This document shows, in pieces, positions 1-12,511 of a stretch of DNA of 64,000 bases. Both the position numbers and the translations under genes were made by a program. Below the pieces are notes generated by a model. That model was not told the DNA's origin and ran no database searches. It saw only the letters and a list, made by a program, of their open reading frames with translations. Source of the DNA: Maratus speciosus (lineage: Eukaryota > Arthropoda > Arachnida > Araneae > Salticidae); assembly GCA_963932465.1 (NCBI GenBank), contig CAWVRF010001061.1:372001-436000 (forward strand), written 5' to 3'. The stretch's first letter is position 1. The number at the start of each line of letters is the position of its first letter.

Positions 1-293
1 GCTTCTTATAATGAACAACTTTTGGTGCTGACCGCACCTAGCATTGACACCTGTAGCATTCTTTAGCCCTTTACATAAAAGTTAGAGAACCGAGGAAATT
101 TCTCTTTTAAAATCATATTTTATATTTTTTATGCATTTAATTTTTTATTATTGGATTTTTATTTGTTTATTTCACGCCAAGACTGAGTTAAGACGCCAAA
201 ATTTGTGCTACAAATCCGCCTGCTTTATCCCCGTGGTATATATATACGGTACGTATCAGAATTATATCAGATTGCGATTTGTTTGATTATCAA

Positions 294-881
294 TCTATAT
301 AATAAAAGCCTAAGTCATGTGACTGTCATCAACAGTTCCGGGTTGACCGCTTCACTTTTTGTATGCCAAGCGGCTAATTTGGTAATTTAATGTTAGCCGG
401 GAGCAGGTGATAAATCTTTAAATATTGTTCCTTCGCCAAATATTGTAAAAGTCATGTCATCAGTATTATAATAGTCCATTTAATGCGATTGTTTTTTACG
501 TGGTAAATTAAAACAAAGCTTTGATGTTGAAATTAAATGTCATGGTTTATGGTATTATTTATTACTATTTTTTTTAAAGCAATAATTGAGAGTCGGAAAT
601 TTTAAGTATTTGTTTTAAATTAAAGTTATGCATTTTAAATAAAATGAGTGAAAGTACTATATTTTAAATGAAATACGAAAAAATACAGTGAGAGCAATGT
701 TTGGTGATTTATCACCTGCGCCCGGCTAACATAAAAATGCCAAGTTCAGGATTTCTGTATCAGAATCTTCGGATTTAGCGAAGGATTGAGCAAGTAAATT
801 AAATTATGTATAAAAGTAAAAAAAAATGCAATGTTTAGCATATGTTTAAGGGAGACCAAACTGGTCGCCAAGGGCGGCTAG
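294..881 (+). mobile_element. Non-autonomous Helitron, 588 bp, family 1
   Basis: The 5' end is A^TCTATATAATAAAAGCC and the 3' end is a hairpin GACCA-AAC-TGGTC, 11 nt of spacer, then CTAG^T. It has no TIR and no target duplication. These are Helitron hallmarks (5' TC, subterminal hairpin, CTRR, insertion between A and T). The related uninterrupted sequence at 28361-28380 is an empty site that fixes both ends exactly. There is no Rep/helicase; the internal open frame at 205-390 is not coding. Confidence 0.88.
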
Positions 882-1149
882 TACCATAAGAAACAAGAAT
901 TAGGTTTTTTCTTGTATGCAGACGATAAATGTATAAATGGTAAATATTTTTCTGGCTTCATTTTGAAGAGAAATGAAATAAAGTTCCGGATGTTTAAAAT
1001 GAAATATTGCGTCCTTTGGTAAAAGTAATCATAAAGTAATTTAATATTTTTTATACAATTTAGAAAATTTACTGTGCTTAATTAGGTTTGACATTACCAT
1101 ATCTAGTGAAGTTCAAACCACTGCTGACTAGAGGTATTGCAAACTACAT

Positions 1150-2098
1150 GTATTCGTTACTGACAAGGAATCTCTCCATACGGGCATACTCAGAAAAATC
1201 TGAAAAAATTATAGAATGTTCTTCTCTTATGGATATATATGTTTATTAAAATTTTTTTGGCGGAACCCCGATACAGCGTTCGTAAAAAAAATAACGAAAT
1301 TTTCGTTTATTTGGCGATTTATCACCGGTTGGCCATGAAAAAAAAAATACGCTTTTATGTAGGAAAATTTTTTTTATGTTGAATTTGTTTATATAAGTTT
1401 AATTTAAATAACTTTAGTTTTGTCATTTTTAATTTGTTTTAAGTATAGTTTTGTCATTCTTAATTTTTTCTAACAATAGTTTGTCATATATATTTATATG
1501 TATTTATAAAAAAATTTAAACATCATATTTTACAATTTAAAACAAAATTTAAATTGACTTAAATTATTTCAAGCTCAAAAATAAGACAGATAAGACACTG
1601 TCGATTTGATTTTGTTGCTATGGAAACAACTTCGTCTTCGATATGGAAATATATATGTCAGCTGACTATAACTTAAAATCGATATTCGCAACTTGCAAAG
1701 CATAGAAAATATTTTTACAGTGATAAAATTAAATAACTACAGCAACAAGCAACGTATATATGTAATATAAAAAATATATATATTAACCTCTTTCATTGAT
1801 TAAGTTTAAATTCATTAAAAACCGTGCATTCTAAAAAACAATTAATAAACAATTTTCAGATGCATTAAAATCGTTTGCTTTTGGCGACGAAAAATCCTGC
1901 TCGCCAAATCACGTGTCACTTTCGTATTTTCGCGCCAAATATTCGAAAGTATTTTATTTTTTTTACAGACTTTCTACTGAAATTCCGCCGTTAAATTTGA
2001 TTGATCCCTTATTACATACATGAGTAGTTTCACTAGCATTTTTTTCAACATATTCTAAGTATGCCCAGTAAGGAAACTTTCCTTGTGAGTAACGGGTA
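1150..2098. mobile_element. Probable TIR element nested in the 1-4292 element
   Basis: About 48 bp at 1150-1200 (CGTTACTGACAAGG ... GGGCATACTCAGAA) recurs inverted at 2053-2098 (TTCTAAGTATGCCC ... CCTTGTGAGTAACG), roughly 80% identical. The interior is AT-rich without coding potential. Related CGTTACT/AGTAACG motifs near 2135 and 3790-3860 suggest the insertion is itself composite. Confidence 0.5.
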
Positions 2099-2099
2099 T

Positions 2100-3880
2100 T
2101 CTCTCTGATACGAAGTACCGAATCGTTAGCTCGGCATATGAGTCGTTACTCGTTGCTGCAGAACTAACTTCAAAGGCTACTTTCATTTCGTGATTCATGA
2201 ACGGAGACGCATTGTCTGATGCGGAAAGATGCGAATTTGTGTTCGGTCTTTGGACTCGGAAATCAGTTGTTCCCGTATTTTAGTATAACATACGGGTATT
2301 AGTCGTTTCGTTCCTTCAGTACTCGTTCATACGCCAAAAATGTCCGTGCAAATAATTTTAGAAGAAAGATTTTAAAGTCCGTGGTAAATTGCAGAACAAA
2401 CTGCTTTTAGAAGAACGATTACTATGAGATCGTTTATTTTTTCAGGGATTGTATTTTTTATTTCTCAGATATGAAGTGTTGTATGCTTTTTTCAAACATG
2501 GAGGGAATCATTGTTTTTTTTTTTTTTTTTGTTTTTTTTTTCTGTTTTGACCAAGAGGTTCTATGAATGTATTTTGAAAAAGGAAGCATGGATCCAAGAA
2601 ATAAAGAGACAAGGTGTGTTTATCATTTAATAGTCTAATTCGATTAATTTCGTATTAATTATGCATTTAATCTATTAAAATTGCTCATAATTTTACTGTA
2701 AAAAGAACTGAAGCTTATAATAGAATAAAATATTCGTTGTAGCTGTATTTAAGGTATGATGAAGTATTTTTATGAAATGTAACTTTTTAAATCATTGATT
2801 TTTACTCACACTCGCATAAAATCAGTAGGCGCTTTTGATCAGAAATTAAGAAATGAATTAGCGTCTCTCTTTTCCCTTTAAATTCAAAAGATTTGTTTGA
2901 CGATACTACGAAAATGGGTGTTTTGCACCGAATTTTTGGATGCGACAGTAATTGAAGGGCTGTCTTATAAAAGCATTTGATTATAGCTTGAACTGCAATA
3001 AACTTATCGAAAAATGGAAAACAGTATTCGATTCCATATCATTCCCATAACGCCAATTTTATGATTTTATGCATTAGACTGAGTATATGAATGTGTCAGA
3101 AAGTTTTGCGATGTTGAACGGAGGTAAATATGTTTTTGAGAACCGATTTAATGCTAGTTTCCGTTATAGACAGGTTCCGTTGTCGCATGTTTTACTGGTT
3201 TCAGTAAGCAGTGGACATTTCTATTAATTACTCAATCACTATTTTTTTCTTTAATACATACAGTAATACTTGAGGAGACAGAATCGCGAGAAACCACAAA
3301 GGAATTCCGTTTTACAGAGATTTTTTGTCTTAGCAGATGGAATTTCATTGTATTTTTTTTCATGGGAATCGATCTTGGAATATTTCAATTCAAAGTAAAA
3401 TTCCACTTTTACATGTTGTATTTATTTATTCATTATTATATTGTAAATGTTTCCGTTTTTACGCAGATTTCTGTTGCAGACAAATTTCGTACAAAATTTT
3501 ATTATGGGTCTATGTAACGGGAACGAATTTTTGAAAAGACCTTACGTACGGTATATAAGTATATTTACTGTAGTCTTGTGACCATATATTTCACATGCAG
3601 TATTTTGGACGCCCAGTTTTATACTTTATGAAATGTTAAATTAGTGCAAGCATACAGATAGATTTTATCTTTTATTTTAAGGAACAGTTAAAACTAATTT
3701 TAATCGAAAAAACACTCAGAAAATCAGAAAATACACCGAATATATGTGTACTAGTACTTAGGATGATTTTTAACATCCGTTTTCTAAAGAGTAACGAATA
3801 TTTCCTAACGAGTACTGCGTTTGAAAGTAACGAATACATACAAGTGTTCATTTAGTCGTTACTTTTACAGCATTACTGCT
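2100..3880. other. Unclassified inserted sequence, no gene seen
   Basis: This stretch is absent from the related copy at 28079-29099, so it is part of an insertion. It includes poly-T at 2513-2540. Open frames at 3337 and 3821 show no protein similarity I recognise. Outer AGTAACGAAT motifs resemble those near 1150 and 2090. Confidence 0.4.
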
Positions 3881-4292
3881 GACACACGACATTGCTGGAA
3901 AGCTCTACTTTTGAAAAACAAACAACAACAACAAAAACGCCAACTGTTTCCCTGCCAAAAATATGAATATAATGTTGTAATTTTTCAAAATCAAATTCGT
4001 AGATTCTTGAAGGAATTTTGAAACTTTTTTCAATATTTATACTTTTTTCAATATTTATACTTATTATTGACTAATTTGCATTTTTAAATGTTTTTCCTAA
4101 AAAAAATTCTATGTTAATTGTGCGATAAGTGTTTTCGAAAATTGCATTTTCAGAAAGCTATGCTGCTGTAAAATAAAAAAATATGATTTTAAAAGAACAA
4201 TTTTATCGATTCTCAAACTTTCTAATATAGGGCTTTAAAATGCACCAGGCCTCAATGATAGGTGCGAGCAGTACCAAATGTGGTTCCCTCGT

Positions 4293-5035
4293 TAGTATGT
4301 CAAGAAATAATAAATTTTTATCAGACTTGCAAAGTACTCAACTTAAGATTATGGCTTCCGCCTACTCAAGATTCAGTTTGGTCTTTTACGAGGGAAGTTA
4401 GGTCAACTTAGAGTCAAGTTGGAAGTTAGAGCAGTCTTATAACACACTGTGCTAAATGTTATGAAGGCTTTCTTTTTACTATTTTATTTCATGACATAAA
4501 TGTAATGCAACTCCTCATCTTTCCGTGACTGCATCCATAAAATTAGACAAAATAAAATTAAGATATTACATTTTAAAAATACCAAAGTGAATTAATTATT
4601 AATCAGAAAAATTGTATAGAATATTTGAATATAAAATAAATATTTTTTTGTAATTTTTTTTCGGGTACTTTTTTAAGATATTCTTATTTGTGATGCGTAT
4701 GGTAACAGGAGATGTCCTTCTTTGACTTTCGAAAAGTATAATGTCTCTATCTTACCGAAAATAATGATAATAAACATAAGCTGTAAATTTTAATAGTTAA
4801 GTTTTTGTGATACTGATTCCTTTTTTGTAAAATATAACGTAGATCATAAATCATTTTTTAAATAATAATTTATAAATAACTTTTATAGTTAAAACTGTTT
4901 TTAATAAAAGAAATGTTTAATTATATTTTGATCCATTTATTGTGTTTCCTTACGAAAAATTTTCAATCAGATCATTTTCGCGAATATATACTACATAACT
5001 ATTTGTTACGAACAATAAATGTTAATAATCTTAAA
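4293..5035. other. No feature seen
   Basis: AT-rich sequence between two mobile elements. I see no coding, RNA or repeat structure in it. Confidence 0.5.
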
Positions 5036-6100
5036 CTAGCTAACCTGCCCGGCGTTGCCCGGGTTCGTTAAAAAATAGCACAAATTGCGTAAAATTTCTG
5101 AAAATCATAATAAAAAATGTCGAAAAATTAAAAAGTCGCTTTAAATTCCGAATAAACGTCAGAAAAAGGAATAAAAAAAGAGAAAAAAATACTATATTGG
5201 GTTAGAAGATTGAAACAGGATTGCTTTTACTAATGTGTAAAAATCTTAGCAAATCGCAAAAACACACTAAAAATCACATAAAAAAACTCACGGAAACTGA
5301 AAATTTCTCGACAAAGTTCAAATAAACTTTATTGAAAAGAGGGTAGAATTTACTTTGTTAGGTCAAAAATTGAATATAAAAAATTCACAGTGGATCGCAA
5401 AATAACTGCATTAAATATCTCAAAAATTTCAAAAATCATGAAAGTCAAAATTTACGATATTTGGATAAATGTTTCAAATGTAATTCCTTTGACGAATGTC
5501 AAGTCGCGAAAAGCGGAAAACTTTAAAAAATCACGATGAAAAGTGATTAAATAGCAAAAATCACACAGGAGAAATTTTGTTATATTACGTTATATGTTTG
5601 AAACTGAATTATTCCTTTTCCGTATCTCGAAAAATCACCGCGAACTAAAAAAAAATGGAAATAAACACTAAAAAATTGCATTAAAAATCGCTACACTTAA
5701 AAAATAACGGAGCAGGACATTTACCATAATAGGATAAATGTTTGAAACGAAATTTCTATTAAAGTAGAAGTTTCAAGCATAATTCTTTTTTTAAAATGTC
5801 AAAAAAATAATTGTGAAAGCCGAAAAATCGCATTGAAAATCGCAAACTATTAAAAAATCGCTAGGGTAAAAATTTACTTAAGGGATAAAATATCTCATTC
5901 GAATAATTCACTATATTGTGCAAAGTGTGAAATTAAAATCAATTTCCGAGTACCAAAAAAATGTCCCGGAACTCGAAGAATGGCTAAAAATCACATTGGA
6001 AACTGCATTAAAAATCACTTAAATGTTTGAAAGTTGCTGCCGTAAAAATTTAATGTTAAGGGGGAAAACATTGTAATCGGAAATCCTCCATGAAAACAAA

Positions 6101-7637
6101 CTAGTTGGATGTACCAACCCCCAAACTTTCTTCTATCTTATACATCTTAATATTTCAAAAACTTGTTACACATGTTAATACTTCAATATTATTAGTTCAA
6201 TACCGTACCAACTTTGATTTTCATCTTGAATTTCTGCTTAAGTCAATTAAACGGAATAAAAACGAGTTAATCTATATCATGATATTTGTTAAAATTAATA
6301 GTTTTCCCTTATTCTGTTGTTATCAGCTGTTTGCAAATAGCCGACTTAGCAGAAGCGACCGCCGCTGCGCGAGCTGTCGATGGACAATAGAACTACGAAA
6401 TATAAAGAAAAGTATACAAAAATCGCTATCACAGAGCCCCTTTACCGCGCAATATTTCCAAATTCAAGGAGGACCTGTTGGCCGACATGCACAAAAAATT
6501 TGGTTCAATTGTAGGCATAATTTTATACGCTTTTTGATGGTACAATAAAGAAAATGGCACAAACATCGCTATTACAGCGCCCCCCCCCCCCTTCCGGCAG
6601 ATTTTTTCAAACTCAGGGAGGACTTGCTTGCCATAGCCAGAAGCCTACACAAAAAATTTGGTTCAATTCTATGCAGAACTTCATTTGCTTTTCGATGGTA
6701 CAATAATGAAAATGGCACAGAGATCGCAATTATAGCTCACCCTGATTGCGGAATTTTTTGAAGATCAGGGAGAATTTGCTTGCCATAGCCAGAAACATAC
6801 ACAAAAAATTTAGTTCAATTATATGCATAACTTCATACACTTTTCGATGATACAATATTGAAAATGGGACAAAAATCGCTATTACAGCGCCCCTAGGCTA
6901 TTTTTTTCCAAATTGAGGGAGGACTTTCTTGCCATAGCCAGAAACATACACAAAATATTTGGTTCAATTCTATGCATAACTTAATCACTTTTCAATGGTA
7001 CATTCTATTTTTCAATAACTTCATACACTGTTCGATGGTACAATAATGAAAATGGTACAGACATCGCAATTATAGCGCCCCTTTCCTGCGGAATTTTTCC
7101 AACTTCAGGGAGGACCTTAGTGCCATGACTAAAAACAAACACAAAAAATGTGGTTCAATTCTATGCATAACTTCATACACTTTTCGATGACACAATATCC
7201 AAAGTGGCACAAAAATCGCTATTACAGAGCCCCCTACCGGCGAATTTTTTCCAAATTCAGGGAGGACTTGCTTGCCATACTCACAAACAAAAATTTGGTT
7301 CAATTCTATGCATAACTTAATCACTTTTCAATGGTACAATATTCAAAATCGCTATTACATCGCCCACGGCCAATTTTATCCAAATTCAGGGAGGACCTGC
7401 TTGCCATAGCTAAAAACTTAAAATAAAAATTTGGTTCAATTCTATGCATAACTTCATACACATTTTGACGGTACAATGGCGACAGGCAGACGGACACACG
7501 GACAGACGGACATTTTCTATAAACATGTTTTTTTGGGGTCTCTGACCCCTAAAACGTGTAAATCCATCGAAAACCGGAAGCCGAAATAAATTTCGATTAC
7601 AATACATTCTTCTACTGAAGATAGAAGAAAGTAAAAA
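6101..7637 (+). mobile_element. Hairpin-tailed minisatellite element, copy 1
   Basis: Shares both ends and internal order with 54121-55497. It starts CTAGTTGGATGTACC, then has about 300 bp of unique sequence, about seven degenerate 145-180 bp tandem monomers (6385-7473), a (GACA)-type microsatellite (7478-7512), about 90 bp of conserved tail and a terminal imperfect hairpin (7603-7633). The interrupted flank resembles the AATCGC-repeat block at 8008-8050 and 8338-8385, so it is an insertion. A 147-codon frame from TTG at 6105 is partly shared with copy 2 but frame-shifts there, so I do not call it a gene. Confidence 0.7.
6385..7473. repeat. Tandem array, about 152-bp monomer, about 7 copies
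   Basis: Each monomer carries CAGCGCCCC, AAATTCAGGGAGGACC, TTTGGTTCAATTCTATGCAT, ACTTCATACACTTTT and GGTACAAT in that order. Copies are 70-90% alike by eye. The same array occurs at 54407-55336. Confidence 0.8.
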
Positions 7638-8668
7638 TGGTCACGGAACGCCAAAAATCTCAAAAAATCGCTAAAAAGCACACTAAATATCGCATTAGAA
7701 ATTGGTAAAATTCACAAAAAGCGTAGAGGAAAAAATTTACCATATAAGTTAAAAGTTAGAAACCGGAATCCCTTTTCCAATATTAAAAAATTGCCTCGGA
7801 ACCCGAAAAATCGCTAAAAATCAGTAAAATTAAAAAATCGCGGAAGATGAAATTTACTATTGTGGGATAAAGATTTGATACAAAATTCTTTTTCCGAATG
7901 TCAAAAAATCGCCATGGCTCTCGAAAAGACGCTAAAAATCGCATTAAAAATGCATTAAAAGTCACTGAATATTCAAAAATAGCAGCGAACAAATTTTACT
8001 ATATAATGAGGTGAAATATTGTAATCTGAATTCTTTCATTAATGACAATAAATCGACTCAAAACACTGTTATCGAAAATCTTTCAAGAATGACAGTCAAA
8101 TCAGCGTGCAACTTGAAAAATCTCGCTAAAAATCGCATTAAAATTCGCTAAAAATCAAAAATCGTTGATGGCAAAATCTACTATATTAGGCTAAAAGTTT
8201 GAAACGAAGTTTCTTTTCCGAATGGGAAAAAATTGCCGAGTGAGACTCGAAAAACGCTAAATATTGCATTGAAATTCACATTAAAAATCGCTAAATATTA
8301 AAAAAAAACGTCAGAAGTCAAAATTTACTCTAATGGGGTAAAAAACATCGTAATTAGAAAGCTTCCATTAATGACAAAAAATTGACGCGAAACGTAACAA
8401 AAAACGAAAACCTCGCTAAAAATCGCATTAAAAATTACTAAAATTCAAAATTCGTAGATGGCAAAGTTTAGTACATTAGGCTAAAAGTTTGAAATCAAAT
8501 TCCATTTGCGAATATCAAAAAATTGCCGTGGAACTGGAAAAAACGCTAAAATCCGAGTGATAATCGCAGTAAAAGTCGCTAAAATTCAACTATTTGGAAA
8601 TTGTATACGCCAAATGTGGCAAATGAAATGCGTTCGTACTATAGTTATATGTGAAATACCTTAACATA

Positions 8669-9372
8669 ATTGTCTAAGGGAAGCGAAGGCTAATACACAG
8701 CGCAATATTACTTTCCGGGCAAAAACACTTACGATGGATATTAAAACATTTCGTCAAGCATAACTCAAAGGATTTCGGTTCTGATTCTACCAGAAGGTAC
8801 CTACTAGGGTAACCTACTAAATGTACCGACTATGAAAAATAAGTTCCAATTCGTTTAAAAATTACATTAAAAAAACTCATAAAAAGCACAATTTATTTAC
8901 ATATGTCACGGAAATTTAGTGTATGTCATTTTCACCGGCTGGATGTTTTCGTAGAAAACCAAATTACAGCACATGGTGCAAAGAAAATATGCACGCACTA
9001 ATATTAAAGCGCAATAAAACATATTTAAATTTAATCAAACAGGAAAAGAAATCTGGATTTTTTTTTCTATTTCAAAGAAAAAAGTCATAATAACTTAGGA
9101 TTTCAGATTTTACGATAATCTATCAAATAGCATTTTTTTTTCGCCAAAAGCAACGTTTATAATTTGCGTGTGAAAATTTGAAACAGTTATTTGATGTTTA
9201 ACTAAACAATTTTGATTTGTGGCATCATTTATTCTTAATTAATTAATTTTTTTCTTTTTAGTATTTTAAATGAAATTTGGGTACTTGTTAGTTATCCCAT
9301 CCACCAATTTCGCCAAATTGTATAAATCGCCAAACCACCCGCCAAATTATACAAAGTGGCATACAGAAATTG
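8669..9372 (+). repeat. Unclassified dispersed repeat Q, copy 1
   Basis: Matches 37686-38340 over most of its length (shared words such as CTAATACACAGC, ATATTACTTTCCGG, GGTAACCTACT, GGATGTTTTCGTAGAAAA). Its right part (AATTTCGCCAAATTGTATAAATCGCC) also recurs inverted at 43735-43803. There is no coding capacity and the ends are not defined. Confidence 0.6.
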
Positions 9373-9434
9373 CATAAGGCTCAGCATCATTCTTTAATTT
9401 TATTTGATACGGCCTCTCAACCTTTCCAATTCCG

Positions 9435-10642
9435 CTAAATAATTTTGGAAATTTCTTGACAGGATCTAGTTTTCAATTCAAATATTCTCTGGATAAGATT
9501 CAAATTCTCACTAGCTGTACAGCTTAGCAATGGGTGCTGTAAATTATTTATTACATACACATCATCTTCAAAACTAAAACTTTTGTTCTTTAATTTAACG
9601 CGAATTATCCCAGCTATCTTCAGATTTTTCCCATCTGGACGCAAATGACTTTACTTGATCCCTTTAATTTTATATGTTTCAATTTCGAATCATAAATAGC
9701 CTTAGGAACGACCGTCACATCTGCTGCTCTATCGATCTTAAATTTTAGAGGAGTCTTTTCAATCAATACTTTAGCATTCCAACGGTTATCTGATATTCTA
9801 ACAGGGTTGTTTTTATCTGAAGTATTCATTATGTAACCTAAAAAATATGAGAAGAATTCGTCGATTTTGTTTTTTCAACTTCGTTAACCTGCTTTTTGAT
9901 TTACAAACTGTAGCATAATGACCAACCTTCTTGCACCGGTTGCAAATCGCTTTACGCGTAGGGCATTCCGATTTCGTATGTTTGTTTTGTTTTCCACACC
10001 AAAACATACTTCTTTGTTCTTATCCAAATTGAAAGAATCAAATTTTTTATTTTGTTTGTATTTCTTATTCTGTGGTATCGCTACTCTGTTAGCTACCTTA
10101 AAAGACGTAGTATCACTACTCAAAACTTGTTGTTGACTTTTAATTGTTTCAGCCTGACGAGCTGTTGTAATCGCTTTTTTAAGTGTAAGTTTCATATCTA
10201 GTTGCAGATTTTCAGAAACCTTCTTATGACGAATACCGCAAACAATTCTATCTCTAATCATTTCTTCCTGAAAAGAGGTAGGAAATTCACAAGTTTGCAC
10301 TAATGTATATAACGATGTGATAAACTGTTCCACCGATTCACCTTCTTGTGTTCTCGTGTAGAATTTATATCTTTCGTATATAACATTGCGTGTAGGAATA
10401 AAATGCGTTTCAAATTTATTCTTTACAATGTCAAAATTTTTAATATCGTCTGCACTTAAATTAAAAGATGACAATATTTCTTCGGCTTGAGAGCCCATTA
10501 TATAAACTAAAGAGTTTACCTGTTCTTCCGGTTGTTTCGTTTTCAAACCTGATGCAGATCTGAAACGTTCGAATCTATCAATCCATTTTTGCCAGTCGTC
10601 GGGACGAAAGGAAAATTGTTCTAGCGCAGGTATTTGATACAT
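9435..10642 (-). pseudogene. Ty3/Gypsy-type gag and protease fragment, decayed
   Basis: Read from 10642 down, the first 215 or so residues form a retrotransposon Gag: opening MYQIPALEQFSF, a WQKWIDRFERF block, then SVEQFITSLYTLVQTC and IRDRIVCGI. A frameshift near 9990 moves the CCHC zinc knuckles (second one CNRCKKVGHYATVC) into another frame. The aspartic protease follows in the first frame (9620-9829), where the catalytic D-T/S-G triad reads D-R-A, so it cannot be active. A further shift carries its C-terminal part to 9435. Gag and protease package and mature the particle in Ty3/Gypsy elements. Reverse transcriptase, RNase H and integrase are absent; the element stops near 9400 where unrelated repeat begins. 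No restored reading is given. Confidence 0.85.
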
Positions 10643-10669
10643 CTTTCTTTAACAATAAACACTTCCACC

Positions 10670-10844
10670 ATGTAATATAACTAAATAATAACTCGGAAGA
10701 TCTTTAAACTACTTTAATGTGTAAGAACTCAAGCGCGCGATATGTACAGCATGGTTATAAGCTTAGAACATGCACAATAACCAAGCTAGCCTCGAACCCA
10801 GATTTCCCGATAAGTTCTTTTTAAACTGTTGCCAGATGCATTAC
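10670..10844 (-). repeat. Possible 5' LTR of the Gypsy fragment
   Basis: Upstream of gag on the minus strand, the stretch begins TGTGATGTAATGCATC and ends TTATATTACA, giving TG...CA ends. It is followed by TGGTGGAAGTG, a plausible primer-binding site, just before the gag start. There is no second LTR in the window to compare with, so this is inference from position and ends only. Confidence 0.45.
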
Positions 10845-10868
10845 ATCACAATATATATGTAACTTCGA

Positions 10869-10935
10869 AAACGAGGTTTTCACCAAGTTGGCGTCAGAAA
10901 AAATTCGCGCCAACGTGGCGTGTATATGGCATCTG
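10869..10935 (-). repeat. Solo end of the GATGCCATATACGC TIR MITE family
   Basis: Reads inverted as CAGATGCCATATACACGCC, GGCGCGAATTTTTTCTGACG and AAAACCTCGTTTTCG, matching the left end of the MITEs at 19757 and 40180. Only one end is present, abutting the possible LTR. Confidence 0.6.
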
Positions 10936-11165
10936 TACCAAAAAGGTTTTTATTTATTTGTAAAAAATAAGCATAAACGTTTATCGGGTTTGTAATAAAC
11001 TGTCAGGTTTGTATCTTTTTGTAACAAATCTCACTTTCTGAGCTGCACAAAGCTGCACAAAGCTTATTAAAAAAAATACACCAATGCAAAGTAATGTTGT
11101 TAAAGTACAGTGAAATTAGTTAAAAACGTGTATCAAGTGAAATCAAATGAATGAAAGGTTTATAT

Positions 11166-11883
11166 CAGGGTTGGCGAACCTTTTTATAGTCGCGTGCTAT
11201 TTTTTTTTTTCAAAAAGTATTTTATATAACCTTGACGTGCCAACTATAAACCAAATTTAGTCGATGGAAAAATAATGAATCAAAACTACTTGAAAATTAC
11301 TTATTAAGATTTTTTTTTCTAATATGGGTAACATACATGCAAGTATTACACTGAAATAATTATAGAAACACTTATATTTTAGAAATTAATATAAAAAAAT
11401 GTGATTAATTGTGTTGTATCTTGGATGAAAAATAATTAATATCATTTTAATGCTCAGTTAATTTTAACAGAATGTAAAATAAAATGGATTTATCTGACAA
11501 CTGCTCTCTATTTGATTTTTTATATTATTCATTTGAGAAAATAATGACTCGCAGGTAAAAATAGCAGGGAAAATTATTAAAATAAAAAGAAAGGCAGTTT
11601 ACATTTAAATAGTTTTCAAATTAATTTTCAAGTTGCCATAATTTACCATCGGTATTTTTATTAATACATATAATAATTTTTCCCTTTTAGTAGTTTTCAA
11701 ATATTTTCTTTGTTTGATAAATTTTTGAACTATATATAATAGGGTTAAAATTCTTCCATTTCCAATTAATCGAATTTAGAATTAAATCAGGTCATCTAAA
11801 TTTGTGTATTTTGTGTAAAATCACTGTATCCTGATTTAGAGACATAATCAATGCCGCGCCGTGCCATACGTTCGCCGACCCTG
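11166..11883. mobile_element. hAT-type MITE, 718 bp, with perfect 8-bp target duplication
   Basis: TIRs CAGGGTTGGCGAACCT (left) and, inverted, CAGGGTCGGCGAACGT (right) are flanked by identical 8-bp GTTTATAT at 11158-11165 and 11884-11891. CAGGG tips with 8-bp duplications are typical of the hAT superfamily. The interior is AT-rich with no transposase. Confidence 0.88.
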
Positions 11884-11891
11884 GTTTATAT

Positions 11892-12511
11892 TTTAAATAA
11901 AATGAATTCAAGAGGTATATGGTATGGAAAAAAATATTGGCAATTTATCACCTGCGCTTGACTAACTTAAAACTATCAATATTGCAATTGGTACATGCTA
12001 TACAAAATGAAACAATTATGTTATAACCACTCTTCGTGCAAGAAAAATGGCCAATGATTCGTATTCAGATACACAGGCAAGGTTGACGTCAAACAAGAGT
12101 AATACTAACAGCAACATTTTTAAAACTGTATGGGAGTTATAATAGCTAAGTAATAATGGCTTTAAGCACACAAACCACAGAAACAGTTTTTTACGCATGT
12201 TTCGAGTGAAGCTCGATCATCAAGGTGCTAATTATTCATACAAGCAGCCTATATAAACGAAAATTTGAAATTTAAATGTGAATTTATGCAATTTCGCATC
12301 CCCCCCCCCCCACCACCACCACCACCAAGGAAAAAAAAATGTTACAGTAAGGAAATTTAATTGGAGTTAAGCGAAGCTTTTTAAAATATGACATTGGTTA
12401 AAAACCAGATTACAGAATATTCCTGTAATATTTGAATTACTCACGGTACTTTTTTTTTAGCCCGGTTCAAATTTTGCCAAGAGTATTTTATTTTATTTAT
12501 TTATTTATTTA
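11892..12511. other. Repeat remnants and simple repeats
   Basis: Holds a Helitron family 1-like word (GGCAATTTATCACCTGCGC at about 11939-11957), a poly-C/(CAC)n tract at 12301-12327 and a TTTA microsatellite just before 12512. There is no gene. Confidence 0.6.

Larger units (their letters stand above)
1..4292. mobile_element. Composite TIR element, large copy of the family at 28079-29099
   Basis: The left part (about 10-60) and right end (about 4238-4292) are inverted copies of the TIRs seen cleanly at 28079 and 29099: a (T)TTTGGTGCTG..CGCACC core on the left and GGTGCGAGCAGTACC on the right. The left tip is eroded or outside the window. Internal blocks match the small copy: 61-293 with 28140-28369, 882-1130 with 28370-28690, and 3890-4292 with 28735-29099. 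The extra length comes from a Helitron at 294-881 and about 2.7 kb inserted between about 1130 and 3880. There is no transposase, so the superfamily is unknown. Confidence 0.65.
5036..8600 (-). mobile_element. Helitron-like block with a short degenerate AATCGC repeat, interrupted
   Basis: Read on the minus strand, the 3' end is a GC-rich hairpin (CCCGG-GCAACG-CCGGG), 8 nt, then CTAG^T at 5036-5039, as in Helitrons. The body is a degenerate, much-repeated motif like (CGCTAAAAATCGCATTAAAA)n with periodic AAATTTACTATATTAGGG blocks. An unrelated 1.5-kb element interrupts it at 6101-7637. The 5' TC end was not located, so the outer boundary near 8600 is approximate. Confidence 0.6.

Noticed and set aside
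3240..3540. Possible exon after an ACAG acceptor
   Set aside because: No matching donor or family similarity; the frame content looks random.
6105..6548. 147-codon protein gene, with a relative at 54125-54553
   Set aside because: It has a TTG start only, the second copy shifts frame after about 90 codons, and the later half is minisatellite. It is best explained by shared ancestry of the element.
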